Assembly (NCBI GenBank): GCA_029204225.1
Contig: CM055111.1
Coordinates: forward strand, 4,304,933-4,368,932
Reading direction: 5' to 3'
From: Diphasiastrum complanatum
Lineage: Eukaryota; Streptophyta; Lycopodiopsida; Lycopodiales; Lycopodiaceae
DNA: 64,000 nucleotides
Shown: positions 1 through 10,858 of the stretch, piece after piece
Layout: the number at the start of each line of letters is the position of its first letter
How positions within the stretch are numbered: the stretch's first letter is position 1
Position numbers and translations under genes: made by a program
Notes under the pieces: generated by a model
Seen by the model: only the letters and a program-made list of their open reading frames with translations
Databases searched by the model: none
What the model was told of the DNA's origin: nothing

Positions 1-336
1 GAGTACAAACAAGGTTACGATCATGGATATGCCGACCTTAAGGCTTTTATGGAATCCCATGGATTGTTTTCATCATAAACTCTTAATCTTTATTGTTTGT
101 GATTGTTTACTTTGTGTTTTACAAGTAAGTTTAATTTCAATTTAATTGAATCTTTGATTCTATTTTGTAGAGAGGCTCAGGAAAAAGTGTTTGTGATGTG
201 GAAAAAAATGTGGAAATTTTTGAGGAGAAAAATGTGGGAGAAAGTGAATGAGAGCGAAGAGGAGTTTGAAAATGTGGACACCAACGTACACCTACAAGAC
301 GAACAAGGTGAGGAGGGAGGAAGTGATGATGAGTAG
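1..336 (+). pseudogene. 3' fragment of an unrecognised protein gene, open at the window edge
   Basis: A reading frame enters from the left edge and stops at 76-78. It reads as a Tyr/Gly/His-rich tail (QGYDHGYADLKAF) ending in LFSS. A second open stretch, 103-336, is Lys/Glu-rich and ends with a strongly acidic tail (EEGGSDDE). An intron between them is possible, but I see no convincing splice pair. The acidic Glu/Asp end is typical of many unrelated plant proteins and of some transposon-encoded proteins, so no function is proposed. It could equally be transposon debris. Confidence is low because only about 100 residues are visible. Confidence 0.25.
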
Positions 337-1148
337 AGTTTTTTAGATTAAATGTAAGGCCTTGTAAAAGGCAATGTAGGAAGAGAATTTATTCTCTCAT
401 CAATGTACTTTTTTTTTAAATCAATTAAAATAATGTTTTGGCACCACATCATTCTTGCAAAAATTTTGAATGCATATATTTTTAATTCATGAATGCAAAT
501 GTATAGTCTATTGAATGCACATGTATTGTAATTGCAAATGTATCTATTGATTGTATTCTATGCAATGTTTAGTCTATATTAACCTGCACATCTTATGGAA
601 TGCAAATGTATCTATTGATGAATTCAATGCAATGTATCTATTTTAGCACATGATTAGCATGCAGAGAATGCACAATATGAAAGTATCGGAAAGCACAGTG
701 AAAAGTAATGGAATCACAATACAAGACATCAAGAGATACACATTAAGTTATCAACTAATTATCAAATGAAATCAAAATAAATTGTGATTACCTGTTATCT
801 ATTGTAATCTACCATTGATTTGCAATCTTTAGCCTTTTCCTTTAGCAATGCACTTGATCTTTCAATCCTTTGCAATGAAAGCTCTTTTTATCATTTTTCA
901 TATCCAAGCCTACATCTCAAATCAAAGAAGATCTTAAAACTTATGATCACAAAACACTACTATTACATCCATCAATGAAATAAAAACCTACACTATCAAT
1001 CTTCTCACTCACATTGATCCCCATCTCATCCTCACTCCCATCTATACTCTCTTTTTCTCCTCAAGAGGCTAGTCTTTCTCAAGGGAGGTTGAATAGGTTA
1101 AAGGAAGACCTACTTACGGATCTTAATGATCGCTCCATGGGTTTTCTT
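337..1148. other. AT-rich stretch without a recognised gene
   Basis: No coding similarity is recognised. The part 470-650 repeats short words such as AATGCAAATGTATCTATTGATG at irregular spacing, suggesting an old degenerate repeat. 1014-1148 is open on the plus strand but runs straight into the GA microsatellite and has no recognisable domain. Confidence 0.4.
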
Positions 1149-1203
1149 AGAGAGAGAGAGAGAGAGAGAGAGGAGAAGAGAGAGAGGAGAAGAGAGAGGA
1201 GAG

Positions 1204-1280
<77 letters not shown>
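1149..1280 (+). repeat. (GA)n microsatellite
   Basis: Almost pure GA dinucleotide repeat of about 130 bases, broken near 1172-1212 by GGAGAA interruptions. Open frames across it (Arg-Glu on plus, Ser-Leu on minus) are artefacts of the repeat. It abuts copia-derived sequence on its right. Confidence 0.97.
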
Positions 1281-1281
<1 letters not shown>

Positions 1282-1295
1282 AACATGTAAAGGCA

Positions 1296-1612
1296 TCTAT
1301 TGATGGTGATGAAGCATCCTTTGAGGACATCACTTCATATAGAGGCTTATAGGCTCCTTGATTTATTTAACTATAACTAGACTTGATCTTAGTTATAGTA
1401 TTAGAAAGTTGAAGCCAATTCATGCAAAGATCTCTTACTTTCACATTGGAAGATGGCCAAAGAGTTCTCTCAAATATATCTCTTCTACTAAGAATTTTGG
1501 CATATTGTATAGAGGGACCTAATCTTGGCTTAAGAGCCTATAGTGACTTGGATTTTGCAGGTGACAAAGTGGATAGGAAGTCAATAAGTGCTTTTGCCAC
1601 CTTTCATCTAGA
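1296..1612 (+). pseudogene. Decayed copia RT/RNase H fragment (copia-A type)
   Basis: Conceptual translation matches the RT-to-RNase H region of copia-A at about 21000-21290: DEASFEDIT against DEKSFEDIT, the 'gSLI' region, then YSDLDFAGDKVDRKSISAF, which is the start of the copia RNase H with its first catalytic Asp. Several stops and frameshifts break it. It ends abruptly at about 1612 against gypsy LTR sequence, so either the gypsy element landed here or a deletion joined them. The match is direct, by reading; percent identity was not computed. Confidence 0.8.
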
Positions 1613-1903
1613 GGTCACCATCAAAAGGTGGCTCACTCTAAATTATTTAACGGGGGTCTACATCTATTTACAAAGCCTAGAAAGTATTACTAGCTCCTAC
1701 ATGGTCGTTCCTTCTCTGGGATACACCATGTAGGCTCACATAGATAATTCATTGTCATCCTAGCTAGTAATTTCTTGGCTCTCATGCTCGGCTCTCAGCT
1801 TCTTCTGCTCTCTTCCTTCTAAGACCTCCTCGGTCATGGGTGAGAGATACTCTGTGTCTTCAGCTTGGCTCGGCATCTGGGGATTCTCTGAAATCCACTA
1901 ACA
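1613..1903 (-). repeat. Truncated 3' LTR of gypsy-1
   Basis: The reverse complement begins TGTTAG at 1903 and matches the start of the LTR at 48896 on the plus strand, including GGAATCCCCAGATGC, the 'cacccatgaccgagg' block and 'gagaaggaacgaccatg'. About 290 bases remain; the rest is replaced by copia sequence at 1612. The TG start next to a purine-rich tract fixes the boundary. Confidence 0.85.
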
Positions 1904-1925
1904 TTATCCGCCCCTAATCTGTTGC
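1904..1925 (-). promoter_or_regulatory. Polypurine tract of gypsy-1
   Basis: Directly before the 3' LTR start the minus strand reads AGATTAGGGGCGGATAA. A purine-rich run in this position primes plus-strand DNA synthesis in LTR retrotransposons. It is imperfect (a few pyrimidines), but the position is right. Confidence 0.65.
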
Positions 1926-2029
1926 AGGACCCACTACAACACAAGTGATGTCATTCCGCTCGGCACTTGGAAAAGCATGGATCTTCGTTCACTTCCGTAA
2001 AACCAAGTGCTTATTATCCGCAAAACTGT

Positions 2030-3181
2030 TTCTAAAAAAGGAAGGTCTCTCAATGGCCACTACATTTCAGCCCTCTTGAGAACCTCTTGCGAGTCCTGCT
2101 CGCCTTGCCATCTTGTCGTTTGTTTTCGCATCGCTCATTTTTTGCTCCAGGGCTTCAAATACTTGGAATTCGAGCTTACTTTCGAAGTTAATGGCCCCAG
2201 GTACTCTCTTATCTTTTCAATAAAGCCCATTTCCTGCCAATCTTCCACCATGGGTCACATATTGTGATGACATGAAGGCCGCTATGTAGTATACTCGGGC
2301 CATCATCTCATGGTCTTCTTCTGACTGGAGGGCTACATTGGGATTGATCTTGATTGGATTTAAGCCTTGATCCCAAAAACAATCTTGCTGCATCAGAAGG
2401 CCATAGATCGGTAGTATTCGACACTTTCTTGCACACATTGATCGGCACTTGTTTTGTATTTGTGCCCGAAATCAAGTAACTACAGCCTCAGATCATCCGA
2501 ACAGATTCTCTCTAGAATTTCCGAAATCACTAGCCAGTTCACCAACTCCACCCATGGCTTTTCTGTCGGCCATGGATTTCTGCATTTGAGCGGCATGTAA
2601 AATGGATCCACTCGCTTCATGCCGGTGCCTTTAGTATTCTTGGAGTCGCCTACTATCCTTTAGGACCTTATTACGCCACTTTGGTTGCAATTGTAATGCC
2701 CGCGATGATCTCGACCCTAGTGGAATATTGGCTTTGATCTATCTCATCTTTGTCTCCCCTCATGTTTGAGAGGGTATTTCCTTTTGAATCTTTTTGATTC
2801 TCTGGTATCTGCCATTTTGCCCATGGGCCTAGTAGGAGAAGCTGTCCTACGCGGTTGTGGTGGCTTTGCCAAGTAATCATCCAGGGCCTTGGTGATAGAT
2901 TTTTGTCCTTGGCCCGCTCGCTTGTTGACGGCTCAGCTGCGCCTGTGTCTTGCCTGGGTGAAAATCTTCTTGTTTCTGGCAGGAAGTCATCATTACCCCC
3001 AATGTCAGGGTTAGTTTCTGGAAGGTCAGGGATGGAGTGATTTGGAGAGTGATGCGGGAACGACAGGCTTAGGAGGAGGTGGGTTTAACAAGTTATACGT
3101 CGCATCAGGGGAGTGGAGTTGTTGAAGGAACTCGTCCTGTTGGGCTTTATAAGTGTCAATTGGACCTTTTGATGGGCCCAT
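2030..3181 (-). pseudogene. Extra ORF-B of gypsy-1, unknown function, broken
   Basis: Starting from an ATG at 3181 (MGPSKGPIDTYKAQQDEF), the minus strand reads a Pro/Gln-rich N-terminus, then meets a stop at about 3020. Further open pieces in shifted frames follow (2880-2671 and 2438-2217), the latter containing MARVYYIAAFMSSQYVTHGG, which looks like folded-domain sequence rather than noise. Together they suggest an ORF of roughly 380 codons downstream of integrase and ORF-A, in the same sense as pol. I do not recognise the family. Athila-type plant elements are known to carry an env-like ORF here, but no transmembrane segment or signal peptide is evident. The boundaries are approximate. Confidence 0.45.
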
Positions 3182-3294
3182 TATTTTGGTAGGAGGTGGT
3201 GGAGAGAGGGAAGATGAAAAAATAGGGTAAGTTGGAATGAATGTTTCGAAAAAATTAAAACAGAGTAGGAGGAGGGGTTAAAAGTGGGAGGGGG

Positions 3295-5465
3295 GTTAGG
3301 AAAAAAATCTGGAAGCAGCTTTAGCTCTCTGGCTACCCGATCCTGAGCTACCATTTGATCGTCGGGTTTGCTCATCCTGATTTCCTGCTCCATCATTCCC
3401 ATCATCATCCCGTGGTTTCTTCGAATGAGCACCTGCTTGGGCCTTGCATGCTGTGTCCCACAATTGGTTCACCTTGTCCAAGACTTGCTACAAGGCCTTC
3501 GTTGTGTCTTCTAGCTGCTTCTAGGACTCTAGGATGATCTTCTCTTGCTTGGCCACAATATTTTCAAAATTCTTTTTCTCAGCCTCCCGTTCTTGGATCA
3601 GTCGTACGTACTTTTTCATCCGGATGGTTGAGGCCTGTGGGGCCTGGAATTGTATAACCTCGGGCTTAACTAGGGGGCATCAACTATCATTGCACCTGAC
3701 GATCCGTCTCGTACTTGGGTCGATTTGGACCATCTGGTGCCTCAGTTGCTGCTGGACCTCTTCCAAAGTGGTCTTTTGTCTGGCCATCATAGATCTGATT
3801 TGCTCTGTCTCTTTTTTTTCCTCTTTGGCCAGCCTTTGATGTTGCACAATTTCTTGGTCCTGGAACTGAACCTTGTTCTCGAGCATTTGATATTGGCTTA
3901 CCAACCAATGCATATGGTAGTTCGCTTTGGATAGGCCGATCATTGAGCATTTGGCTGCTTCAGAGAGCTTCTCAGAGTTAGTGAGGATTGGGTATTGAGG
4001 ATGGTGAGGCTAAACCAAAAAATAGACGTTGTGTCAGAACTGAAGATGGAGGTGGAGGGAGTGGAAATGATGTTAGTAGCAATGGTGGTTATTGTGGTGG
4101 TGGTGGTGGTGGTTATTGGAGGGGTTAGACTTCTTCCTGACTAATCCACCTTCTCTGGCTCATCATCGCTTATTTCCATCAGGTCCATAGCATCAAAATA
4201 TTGCAACGTTTCCAATGTGTGAACTTGCTGGGCCTGTGGTTGTTGATCTTGTGGTTTCTTGGCTGCTTCTATGTCCTAGGGACTGGACATCCCCACTCCT
4301 CCCGCCCCCCAAAAAGTTGCATGTGGTAATGTTGGTGGCATTGGTGTGGTAACCGATGTGGGTGGGGTGGTGACCTTGTCTGGTTGAGCAGCGACTTGTG
4401 ATGTTGTCGTATTTGGTGCTACTGTAGATGTCATTGCTCCATCACCCCCGTCGATGATGTGTGAGGGTGATGAGTGCTGGAAGTAGAACCATCTGACGCT
4501 GTTCCCGCTGGTAATGTCCTCCTAGCCTATAGCTTCATTTGTATTCTTTGTTGTCTTGTGTCTGGCAATTGGGCCTTGGAGGTATCGGCCTCTTGAGCTC
4601 CTGAGGATGCTGCTGCTTGTGGGTCTAGCTGTGGGCTTTTTTGCTTCTATACCAGTGGAAAAATACTGGTGTTGACTCTTTTGGGTTGGAGTCCCGATGG
4701 TGAAGTAGCTCTTGAGCGCAAACGCTTGGACGGTTTGGCCCCAATCGGGATGTCCCATGCCTTGTCTGCAATCTGCAGGTGTTGTTAAATCTTTGGCCCA
4801 TTCTGTACTTGTTGGAGTGTGATATCTGTCAGGGGATAGCCGAGAACAGTTACAGGCTGCTTGTTTTTTAGACACTCATGAAGGTAGTTTGAAGCAAACT
4901 GTGCCCAATCATAGAGGTTCAGAGCATGCAGTCGTGAATCTGCCATCATGTGGAATAGGGACATGGGTACCCTCAGTACTTTTGTCTTTGGTCGTTGCAT
5001 GCAACTGGTGAGATATGCACATGTCGCTTGCAGCTGCTGATCATTGATGGCTTCAACTCTGTACCCATCTTTATTCTTCCACTTGGCCACTGAGGGATCG
5101 ATGTACTTGAAATATGTTGTCTGCTCTATCTTCTGGAGTGTCCTTGAGACAACATTTGGGCCTCGAGGGAATCCAAAAGGTTGCAAGTCGGCTGCCACAA
5201 AAGATACGTTATAAACATAGTTCCTGATAGGGGGAACTATGAGTTGGCATGACCTTGCCATTGCATTATAGTTGGCATATGCCATATGTACCAAGTACGG
5301 GCTTTGATATCCCGTCAAGATAGGGATATGAAATTCAATTGCCTTGAAGAACAACTCTGCCTACTGGTACCAGATCTGCATCTTTGTAAGATCTAACTTG
5401 TACAATTGGATGTCGAGCTTACTTGCCTCGGGGTCTTCAAAACTGGAACTGGGGTTGGATGACAT
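3295..5465 (-). pseudogene. Extra ORF-A of gypsy-1: unknown globular region plus coiled coil, broken
   Basis: An ATG at 5465 in context CACCATGTC opens a frame (MSSNPSSSFEDPEASKLDI) interrupted by a TAG near 5370. It continues as a 189-codon stretch (5354-4785) with a folded-looking composition, including LYDWAQFASNYLHECL. Next come a Gln/Ser/Thr/Pro-rich linker (to about 4100), an acidic patch (MDLMEISDDEPEKV) and Gln/Glu/Lys-rich coiled-coil segments at about 3943-3680 and 3600-3450. It ends in a Lys/Arg/Asp/Ser-rich tail near 3400-3295. It lies between integrase and the 3' LTR in sense orientation. The family is not recognised; it could be an env-like, plant-mobile-domain-like or nucleic-acid-binding accessory protein. 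Stops and frameshifts show it is inactive in this copy. Confidence 0.55.
4083..4123 (+). repeat. (GGT)n-like short repeat
   Basis: A run of GTGGTGGTGGTGG around 4090-4115 within the low-complexity linker of ORF-A. On the minus strand it encodes Pro/Thr-rich sequence. Confidence 0.7.
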
Positions 5466-5535
5466 GGTGAAAAAATGGAAGGAACAAGGTTTGGAAAAAC
5501 TGTGTGGGTTGAGATTTCAGACAGGGTTAAGGGGC

Positions 5536-5719
5536 GTCGGTTGAGATTTGATGGACTAGTGTCGGTTGAGATTTGATGGACTGGCGTCGGTCGAGATTTG
5601 AGAGAGGGACACCGGTCGAGATTTGAGAGATGGCTTCGGTTGAGATTTGAGAGAGGGATGTCGGTCGAGATTTGAGAGATGGCTTCAGTTGAGATTTGAG
5701 AGAGGGACGTCGGTCAAGA
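5536..5719 (-). repeat. 24-25 bp minisatellite in gypsy-1
   Basis: About seven tandem units share the core CGGTYGAGATTTGA (plus-strand reading) with alternating tails GGGA(C/T)GT and TGGCTT, so unit length alternates between 25 and 24. It sits just upstream (minus strand) of the ORF-A start. The same core recurs at 6436-6883. Tandem arrays between integrase and the 3' LTR are a known feature of plant Tat-lineage gypsy elements. Confidence 0.9.
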
Positions 5720-6435
5720 TGGAAGGTGAAAGTGGCTGTGTAGAAGAGATTGGAAGATGTGTTTGGAGCAAGGTATGGTGCGGGAAGAGAGGGTCTGTGA
5801 AAGATGGATGTTGGGAAAATAAGGATGGAAGGTAAAGTGTTGTAAATTGGATGTGTGTTTGCAAGGAGAAATTGGAAGTATGTCATGGAATAAAGGATTG
5901 GGACGGAATGTGGTTGGGTAAGAAGATGGGAGGTAGAAGTTCGGAAAACGGAAAAGGTGAGGATGTTGGGAGGATGGAGATGTGTGGAAATGAATGTATG
6001 GAGGTTGGAAATGAACTGGATATAAACACAGGTTGTGTGATGTTGTTGATAGTATAATCAATAGTGTAATAGGAGCTCGGTGGATGCTCGTGTGATACTA
6101 CCCCTCAGCATGTGAAAAACTGCAAGATGATGTGTTGTCTGCTGGCGATGTTAGGTTTGAAGGTGTTTGGTGATGGCGCTCTCAATGGTATGCAAACGAG
6201 GATGGTTGATAGTCGGTGGAGATGGTGTGGAGACGATGACACAAGTACTGAACAACAAAGCGCCAGGATCAGACATAGTAACAAGGAAATCGCCAGTAGA
6301 TCGTCGCAAAAAATGCCAGAATTCGCACTTCACTGAGTTGCGAATGGCGTCGAGGTGGTGGCATTTATGGGCGTCGTCGTCTAGTTTCGATCAAGATGGG
6401 ATGTGTCGTCCGTTAAATTTTGAATTTGGAACCTC

Positions 6436-6883
6436 CGGTCAAGATTTAATGTGTACTTCGGTCGAGTTTTAATAGTATGTGCCGGTCGAGTTCGAAGAGG
6501 TCGCTCCGGTTGAATTTTGATAGAAGCGCTCCGGTTGAGATTTGATAGGTTCTTCAATCAAGATTCGAGTAATACCTCGGTCAAGATCTGATGAGTGCGT
6601 CGGTTGAGATCTGACAAGTGCTTCGGTTGAGATCTGACAGGTGCTTTGGTTGAGATCTGACAGGTGCTTCGGTTGAGATCTTACAGGTGCTTTGATTGAG
6701 ATCTGACAGGTGCTTCGATTGAGATCTGATAGGTGATTTGGTTGAGATCTGACAGGTGTGCATTGGTTGAGATTCAACTATACGCTTCGGTCAAGATTCA
6801 ACTGGACGCTTCAGTCGAGATCTAACAGAAAACTCGTCAGTTGAGATTTGATAGAAAACCCGTCAGTTGAGATTTGACAGGAG
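6436..6883 (-). repeat. 23 bp minisatellite in gypsy-1
   Basis: Roughly 18-20 tandem copies of CGGTTGAGATCTGACAGGTGCTT with substitutions. The most regular part is 6598-6760, with exact 23-base spacing. Because 23 is not a multiple of three and the unit lacks stops on the minus strand, more than one minus frame stays open through it (6777-6469 and 6763-6581, reading CQIST/VRSQP repeats). I read these as repeat artefacts rather than a gene, though translation as part of an extra ORF cannot be excluded. Confidence 0.92.
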
Positions 6884-7292
6884 TCTTGTATGGAGCTGTG
6901 TGATGCAAGTGATCAACTTCAAGGGGGAAAATATGACTGTGGCTCAGAGTAGAAGTTCTTATGGAAAAGAAATATCTCAATAAATGAGTGTATGCGTAAT
7001 TGGGAATATTGAGATATCAGATAGACAGAAATGAGGTGGGAAATGAGTGTCATAACCTTTTCATATGGTGTAGCCTATCATTTGTTGACCTAGAACATTG
7101 ATGACAAATGGATATTTACATAAAAAGAAAATTGCATAGAAAGTAAATAAGTACAGGTATGAATTATAAACAAGAAATGGGATTAAAAATGGGCATGCAA
7201 AACGAGAATAACAAACAAGGAAATAAGAAAATAAACTAATAAAAAGAATAAAACACTTAAAAAAATGTAAAATATATATTAGAGAAAAGGTG
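6884..7292 (-). other. Spacer between the integrase stop and minisatellite of gypsy-1
   Basis: AT-rich, no recognised domain. A minus-strand open stretch 7357-7061 is Phe/Tyr/Leu-rich, overlaps the integrase end in another frame and follows from T-rich composition; I do not call it a gene. Confidence 0.4.
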
Positions 7293-10107
7293 TTAAATTG
7301 GGTCAACAAAAAACAACTCTTCGTAATACCGTCGTAGATGACCACCGTTGGCGACAATGTCTAGGAGTATTCCGTCAAGTGTTTGCAACTGGACTGCACC
7401 ATTAGGAAAGATTTTATTAATAACATATGGTCCCTCACTTCAGAATTTCAATTTGTCAGGGTGCTTATTTGATGTATAAAGAAGCACCTGGTCACCTAAG
7501 TGTAGATCTTTATTTTGTAAGTGACGGTCATGCCAGGCCTTTTGGCATCGTTTGTTAACCAATTGTGCATGGTAAGATATAAGTCTTGTCTCGGATAACT
7601 GGGCTAACATAAATAGCCTGGTTTTGACTTGTTGTTCAATTGTAGCTTTTTCACATAGATCTTTAGAAAAAGCTTCCATGACTCTTAGCGAAGGGACTAA
7701 GAATTCTACGGGCATTAGCGCCTCTTGACCATATACTAAGTGGAAAGGGATAACCCACCCAGTGGCTTTCTTTGGGGTGGTGCGATAAGCCCAGATAGCT
7801 GAAAAAAGTTTTGTTTTCCAATCAGAGCGACTGGTTTCAACTATCTTTGTCAACATTTTACATATCATCTTTTTAGTTGATTCAGCCTAGCCATTACATC
7901 TAGGATAGTACGATGTACTCTTTTTGTGGATGGCAAGGTCATGGCATAGTAAATTATCAATGACAGCATTTAAAAAATGCGTGCCCCGATCACTAACTAG
8001 CTCTATAGGACAGCCAAAACGTGTAATAATGTTTTTGTAAAGAAGCGCGACAGTTTTTGCGTTGGAGTCCTTCATTGCTCAAGACTCAACCCACTTAGTG
8101 GCGTATTCTATGGCTATGAGAATGTATCGAGCTTGGGTATGTTTCGCTGCTGGACTGATTGGTCCAACAAAGTCAATTCCCCACTTATGGAAGGCTTCAC
8201 CTTCTATAATGGGAGTCAATGGCGTGAAGTCTGCTTTGGTATTTTTCTTGTCTCATTGACAGACATCACACGTTTTAATGACAACAAACGTGTCCTTAAA
8301 TAAAGATGGCCACCACAGTCCTGCTTGAAGGATAATCTTAGTTGTGGCTTCAATAGAAAAGTGGCCACCGCCAATGCCCTCATGAGCCTGAGATATGATT
8401 GGCCGTATCTCAGATTCATAAGCACATCATCGAATGATACCGTTAGCACCCCTTTTGTAAAGTTGTCCCGCTATTAACTGAAAGGGCGTTGCTTTTAGCA
8501 AAAAAATTTTTTTTGCCATCGTACTCAGGCCTTCTTTGAGTCTGCCTGTTGTTAGGAACTGAGTGATCTGCTCAGCCCATAAGGGTGTAGCATCGATCTG
8601 AAAAAGGCATGCATCAGAAAGATCATCGTTGACTGGTGCAGTTGCTTTTTCAGCATTCAGTAGTCGGGAAAGGTGATCTGTCATGAAATGTTGGGTCTCT
8701 TTCCAAACGACAATGGGAAAATTAAATTCCTCTAAAATCAATAGCCATCGAGCTATACGTCCCATTTTACAGGATTTATCAACGATATATAATAGGGCTT
8801 GATGGTCGGTGTAAAATACAAAGGTCTAGCCTAATAAATAATGTCTTAGTTGTTGTACAGCATAGACCATCGCCAATGCTTCTCTCTTGGTGGTTGTATA
8901 GTTTACTTCAGCAGGCACCAGTTGTCTGCTCGAGAAACGTATTGGGAAATCACTTGCCATACTCGTCCGGTTGTGCAAGAAGGCCTCCAATGGCATACTT
9001 ACTGGCGTCAGTATGCACATGGAACTCTTTCATACAATCTAGCGAGCGGAGTATGGGTGCCATGGTAAAAGTTGTTTTCAACTCCTCAAAGGCTTTAATT
9101 TGTTCTTCGGTCCAGTGAGGATCTACCACAACTAAATAAATGAGGCGTGCCTTGCCGACATAGTCGATTATAAAGATGGGATAATAATTTGTGTGACCGA
9201 GGAAAACATAAACCTCCTTCACTGTGGCAGGTAAGGGCATTTCAGCTATAACCTTGATTTTGGATGGGTCGGTAGAAATACCGTCCTTTGAAATTATATG
9301 CCCAGGTACTACCCCATGGGTGACCCATATTTGACATCTATCAGGGTTTAGTGAGATTCTAAATCTATGGCAACGAATGAAGATTTTTTTCCAGTGTGTC
9401 ACGGTGCGTAGCTGCCGAGGAATGTACACTAGATCGTCGAGATAAATCTCAACAATCCGATGTAAGAGGTCTTGGAAGGCCAGTTGCATGACCCTCTGAA
9501 ACGTTGAAGGAGCATTGCAGAAGCCAAAAGGCATAACATTATAAGCATAAACCCCATTCTCTGTGGCAAAGGCCATTTTATGTTTATCTTCAGGGGCTAT
9601 TTGAACAAGGAAATAACCGCTGAATCCATCCAAGAAGCTGAAAGCTTCAGCTCCTGCCATTTTCTCTAAGATTTGGGTTGTTAAAGACAAAGGAAAATGG
9701 TCTTTCTTCGTAACCGCATTAAGGTTCTTGAGATCGACACAGATACAAAGTTTGCCATTTTTCTTAGGTACAACCACAATGGGTGATACCCAAGCAGTAT
9801 GTTGAACTTCATAAATGAAGCCAACATCCAGCAATTTCTTAATATCTTCATCGATTCTCTCGCGATAGACAGGGTTACTTTGGTAAGGTTTAGTTCGAAT
9901 AAGCTTAGCATCATTTTTCAAAGAAATCATATGAACCACTACTTCCGGCAGAATTCCTTTCATTTCTATATAGTTCCATGCAAATACATCCCTGTATTTG
10001 TGAAGTAAAGTTTCCAGATCAGAAAGTTGTGCGGACGAAAGGTGTGCACCATCATGAACTAGACAATCCATCTCCTCGTCAGGATCTTTAAGGTTTAATG
10101 GCATCAT
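7293..10107 (-). pseudogene. gypsy-1 pol: reverse transcriptase, RNase H, integrase
   Basis: This polyprotein copies element RNA into DNA and inserts it into the genome. The frame 10107-8950 contains the RT: VDLKNLNAV, FLDGFSGY (first catalytic Asp region), MPFGFCNAPSTFQ and the active-site box Y-L-D-D at about 9433-9444. RNase H begins at HTDASKYAIG (about 9030) and continues in a shifted frame to MTDHLSRL (about 8665). Integrase follows: an H-H-C-C zinc region (HEGIGGGHF ... CDVC) near 8370-8250, WGIDFVGP (first Asp), SDRGTHF (second Asp, about 7985), the Glu near 7890, then a C-terminal GPY-type module ending at the stop 7293-7295. Frameshifts near 8990 and 8240 and stops near 8076 and 7888 inactivate it. 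Confidence 0.9.
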
Positions 10108-10858
10108 TTTAGCTGGTCCTTCAAAGGAGTTGGAACTTGGTGTAGGTTCTCGGGGTGGCTATGGTAACTAGATAACAACGTCATCCACCAATGTAAAATC
10201 TTTAAATTTTTGTGAGAGATCGGAAGGTGGTTCCACAAAGTTTTTTGAAACTTTGGAAATCACCTTTGTTGAGTCACTACTAGATGTAGAAGCTTGGTCT
10301 GATGGTTTAGATTCTGTCTCCTTAGAGAAGGGCTTAATCGGTTGCTTAAGTTTATCAAGCATCTATTTTTGACGCTCGGTTAATTTTGTATCAATAATTT
10401 TATTTTTTGGTAACCGAGGTTTTTGTGGTTTTTGAGTGGGCGGTGTTGTTGCCTCACTGACCATCTCGTCATCGATTGTATCCCAGATTTCGTCTGGATA
10501 TGCATCCCATGTGTATACTTTGGGTTTGGGCCTATACGCTTGTGTGTTGGGTACTTTGGATGTTAGTTGGATATGAGCCAACGGCCCTGGTGACTTAATC
10601 TCCTGAGGAATTACTTTTGGTGGATAACATTGGGCATCTAGATATAGGAGTAAATGTTCATACGTCATTTCGACATCATCCATGAAAAGAATACCTTCTT
10701 CCAAAACATGGGCAGTAGAGACACTAGGTTCTCCTGGGCACCATGCTATAGGAATCGGGTCAATCATCATAAGTGGGATGATGGGTGTGTCAATGTCTGT
10801 AGAAGATGGGAGAATATCCACATCTTCTGCAGCAGTTTCGATACGACATCGATTGGAA
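10108..10858 (-). pseudogene. gypsy-1 protease-RT linker
   Basis: The minus strand stays largely open from the protease into RT: acidic, Pro/Thr/Ser-rich sequence (SSTDIDTPI, VYTWDAYPDEIWD, PPTQKPQKPRLPK) with a stop near 10363 and another near 10165. This is the usual poorly conserved linker between gypsy protease and RT. The first part matches the truncated gypsy-1b copy up to about 52729, confirming that it is coding in origin. Confidence 0.7.

Noticed and set aside
1014-1352. 112-codon ORF through the GA array
   Set aside because: Mostly Arg-Glu from the dinucleotide repeat, continuing into copia sequence; not a gene. The same applies to frames over 35110-35250, 48259-48391 and 60177-60363.
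6469-6777. Repeat protein with CQIST/VRSQP units
   Set aside because: A by-product of a 23-bp minisatellite open in more than one frame; no independent evidence of translation.
5536-6883. CRISPR-like array
   Set aside because: Units are contiguous or near-contiguous degenerate repeats without unique spacers, inside a plant retrotransposon.
7061-7357. Hydrophobic 98-codon minus ORF that could look like a membrane protein
   Set aside because: It overlaps the integrase end in another frame and is explained by T-rich sequence on the minus strand.
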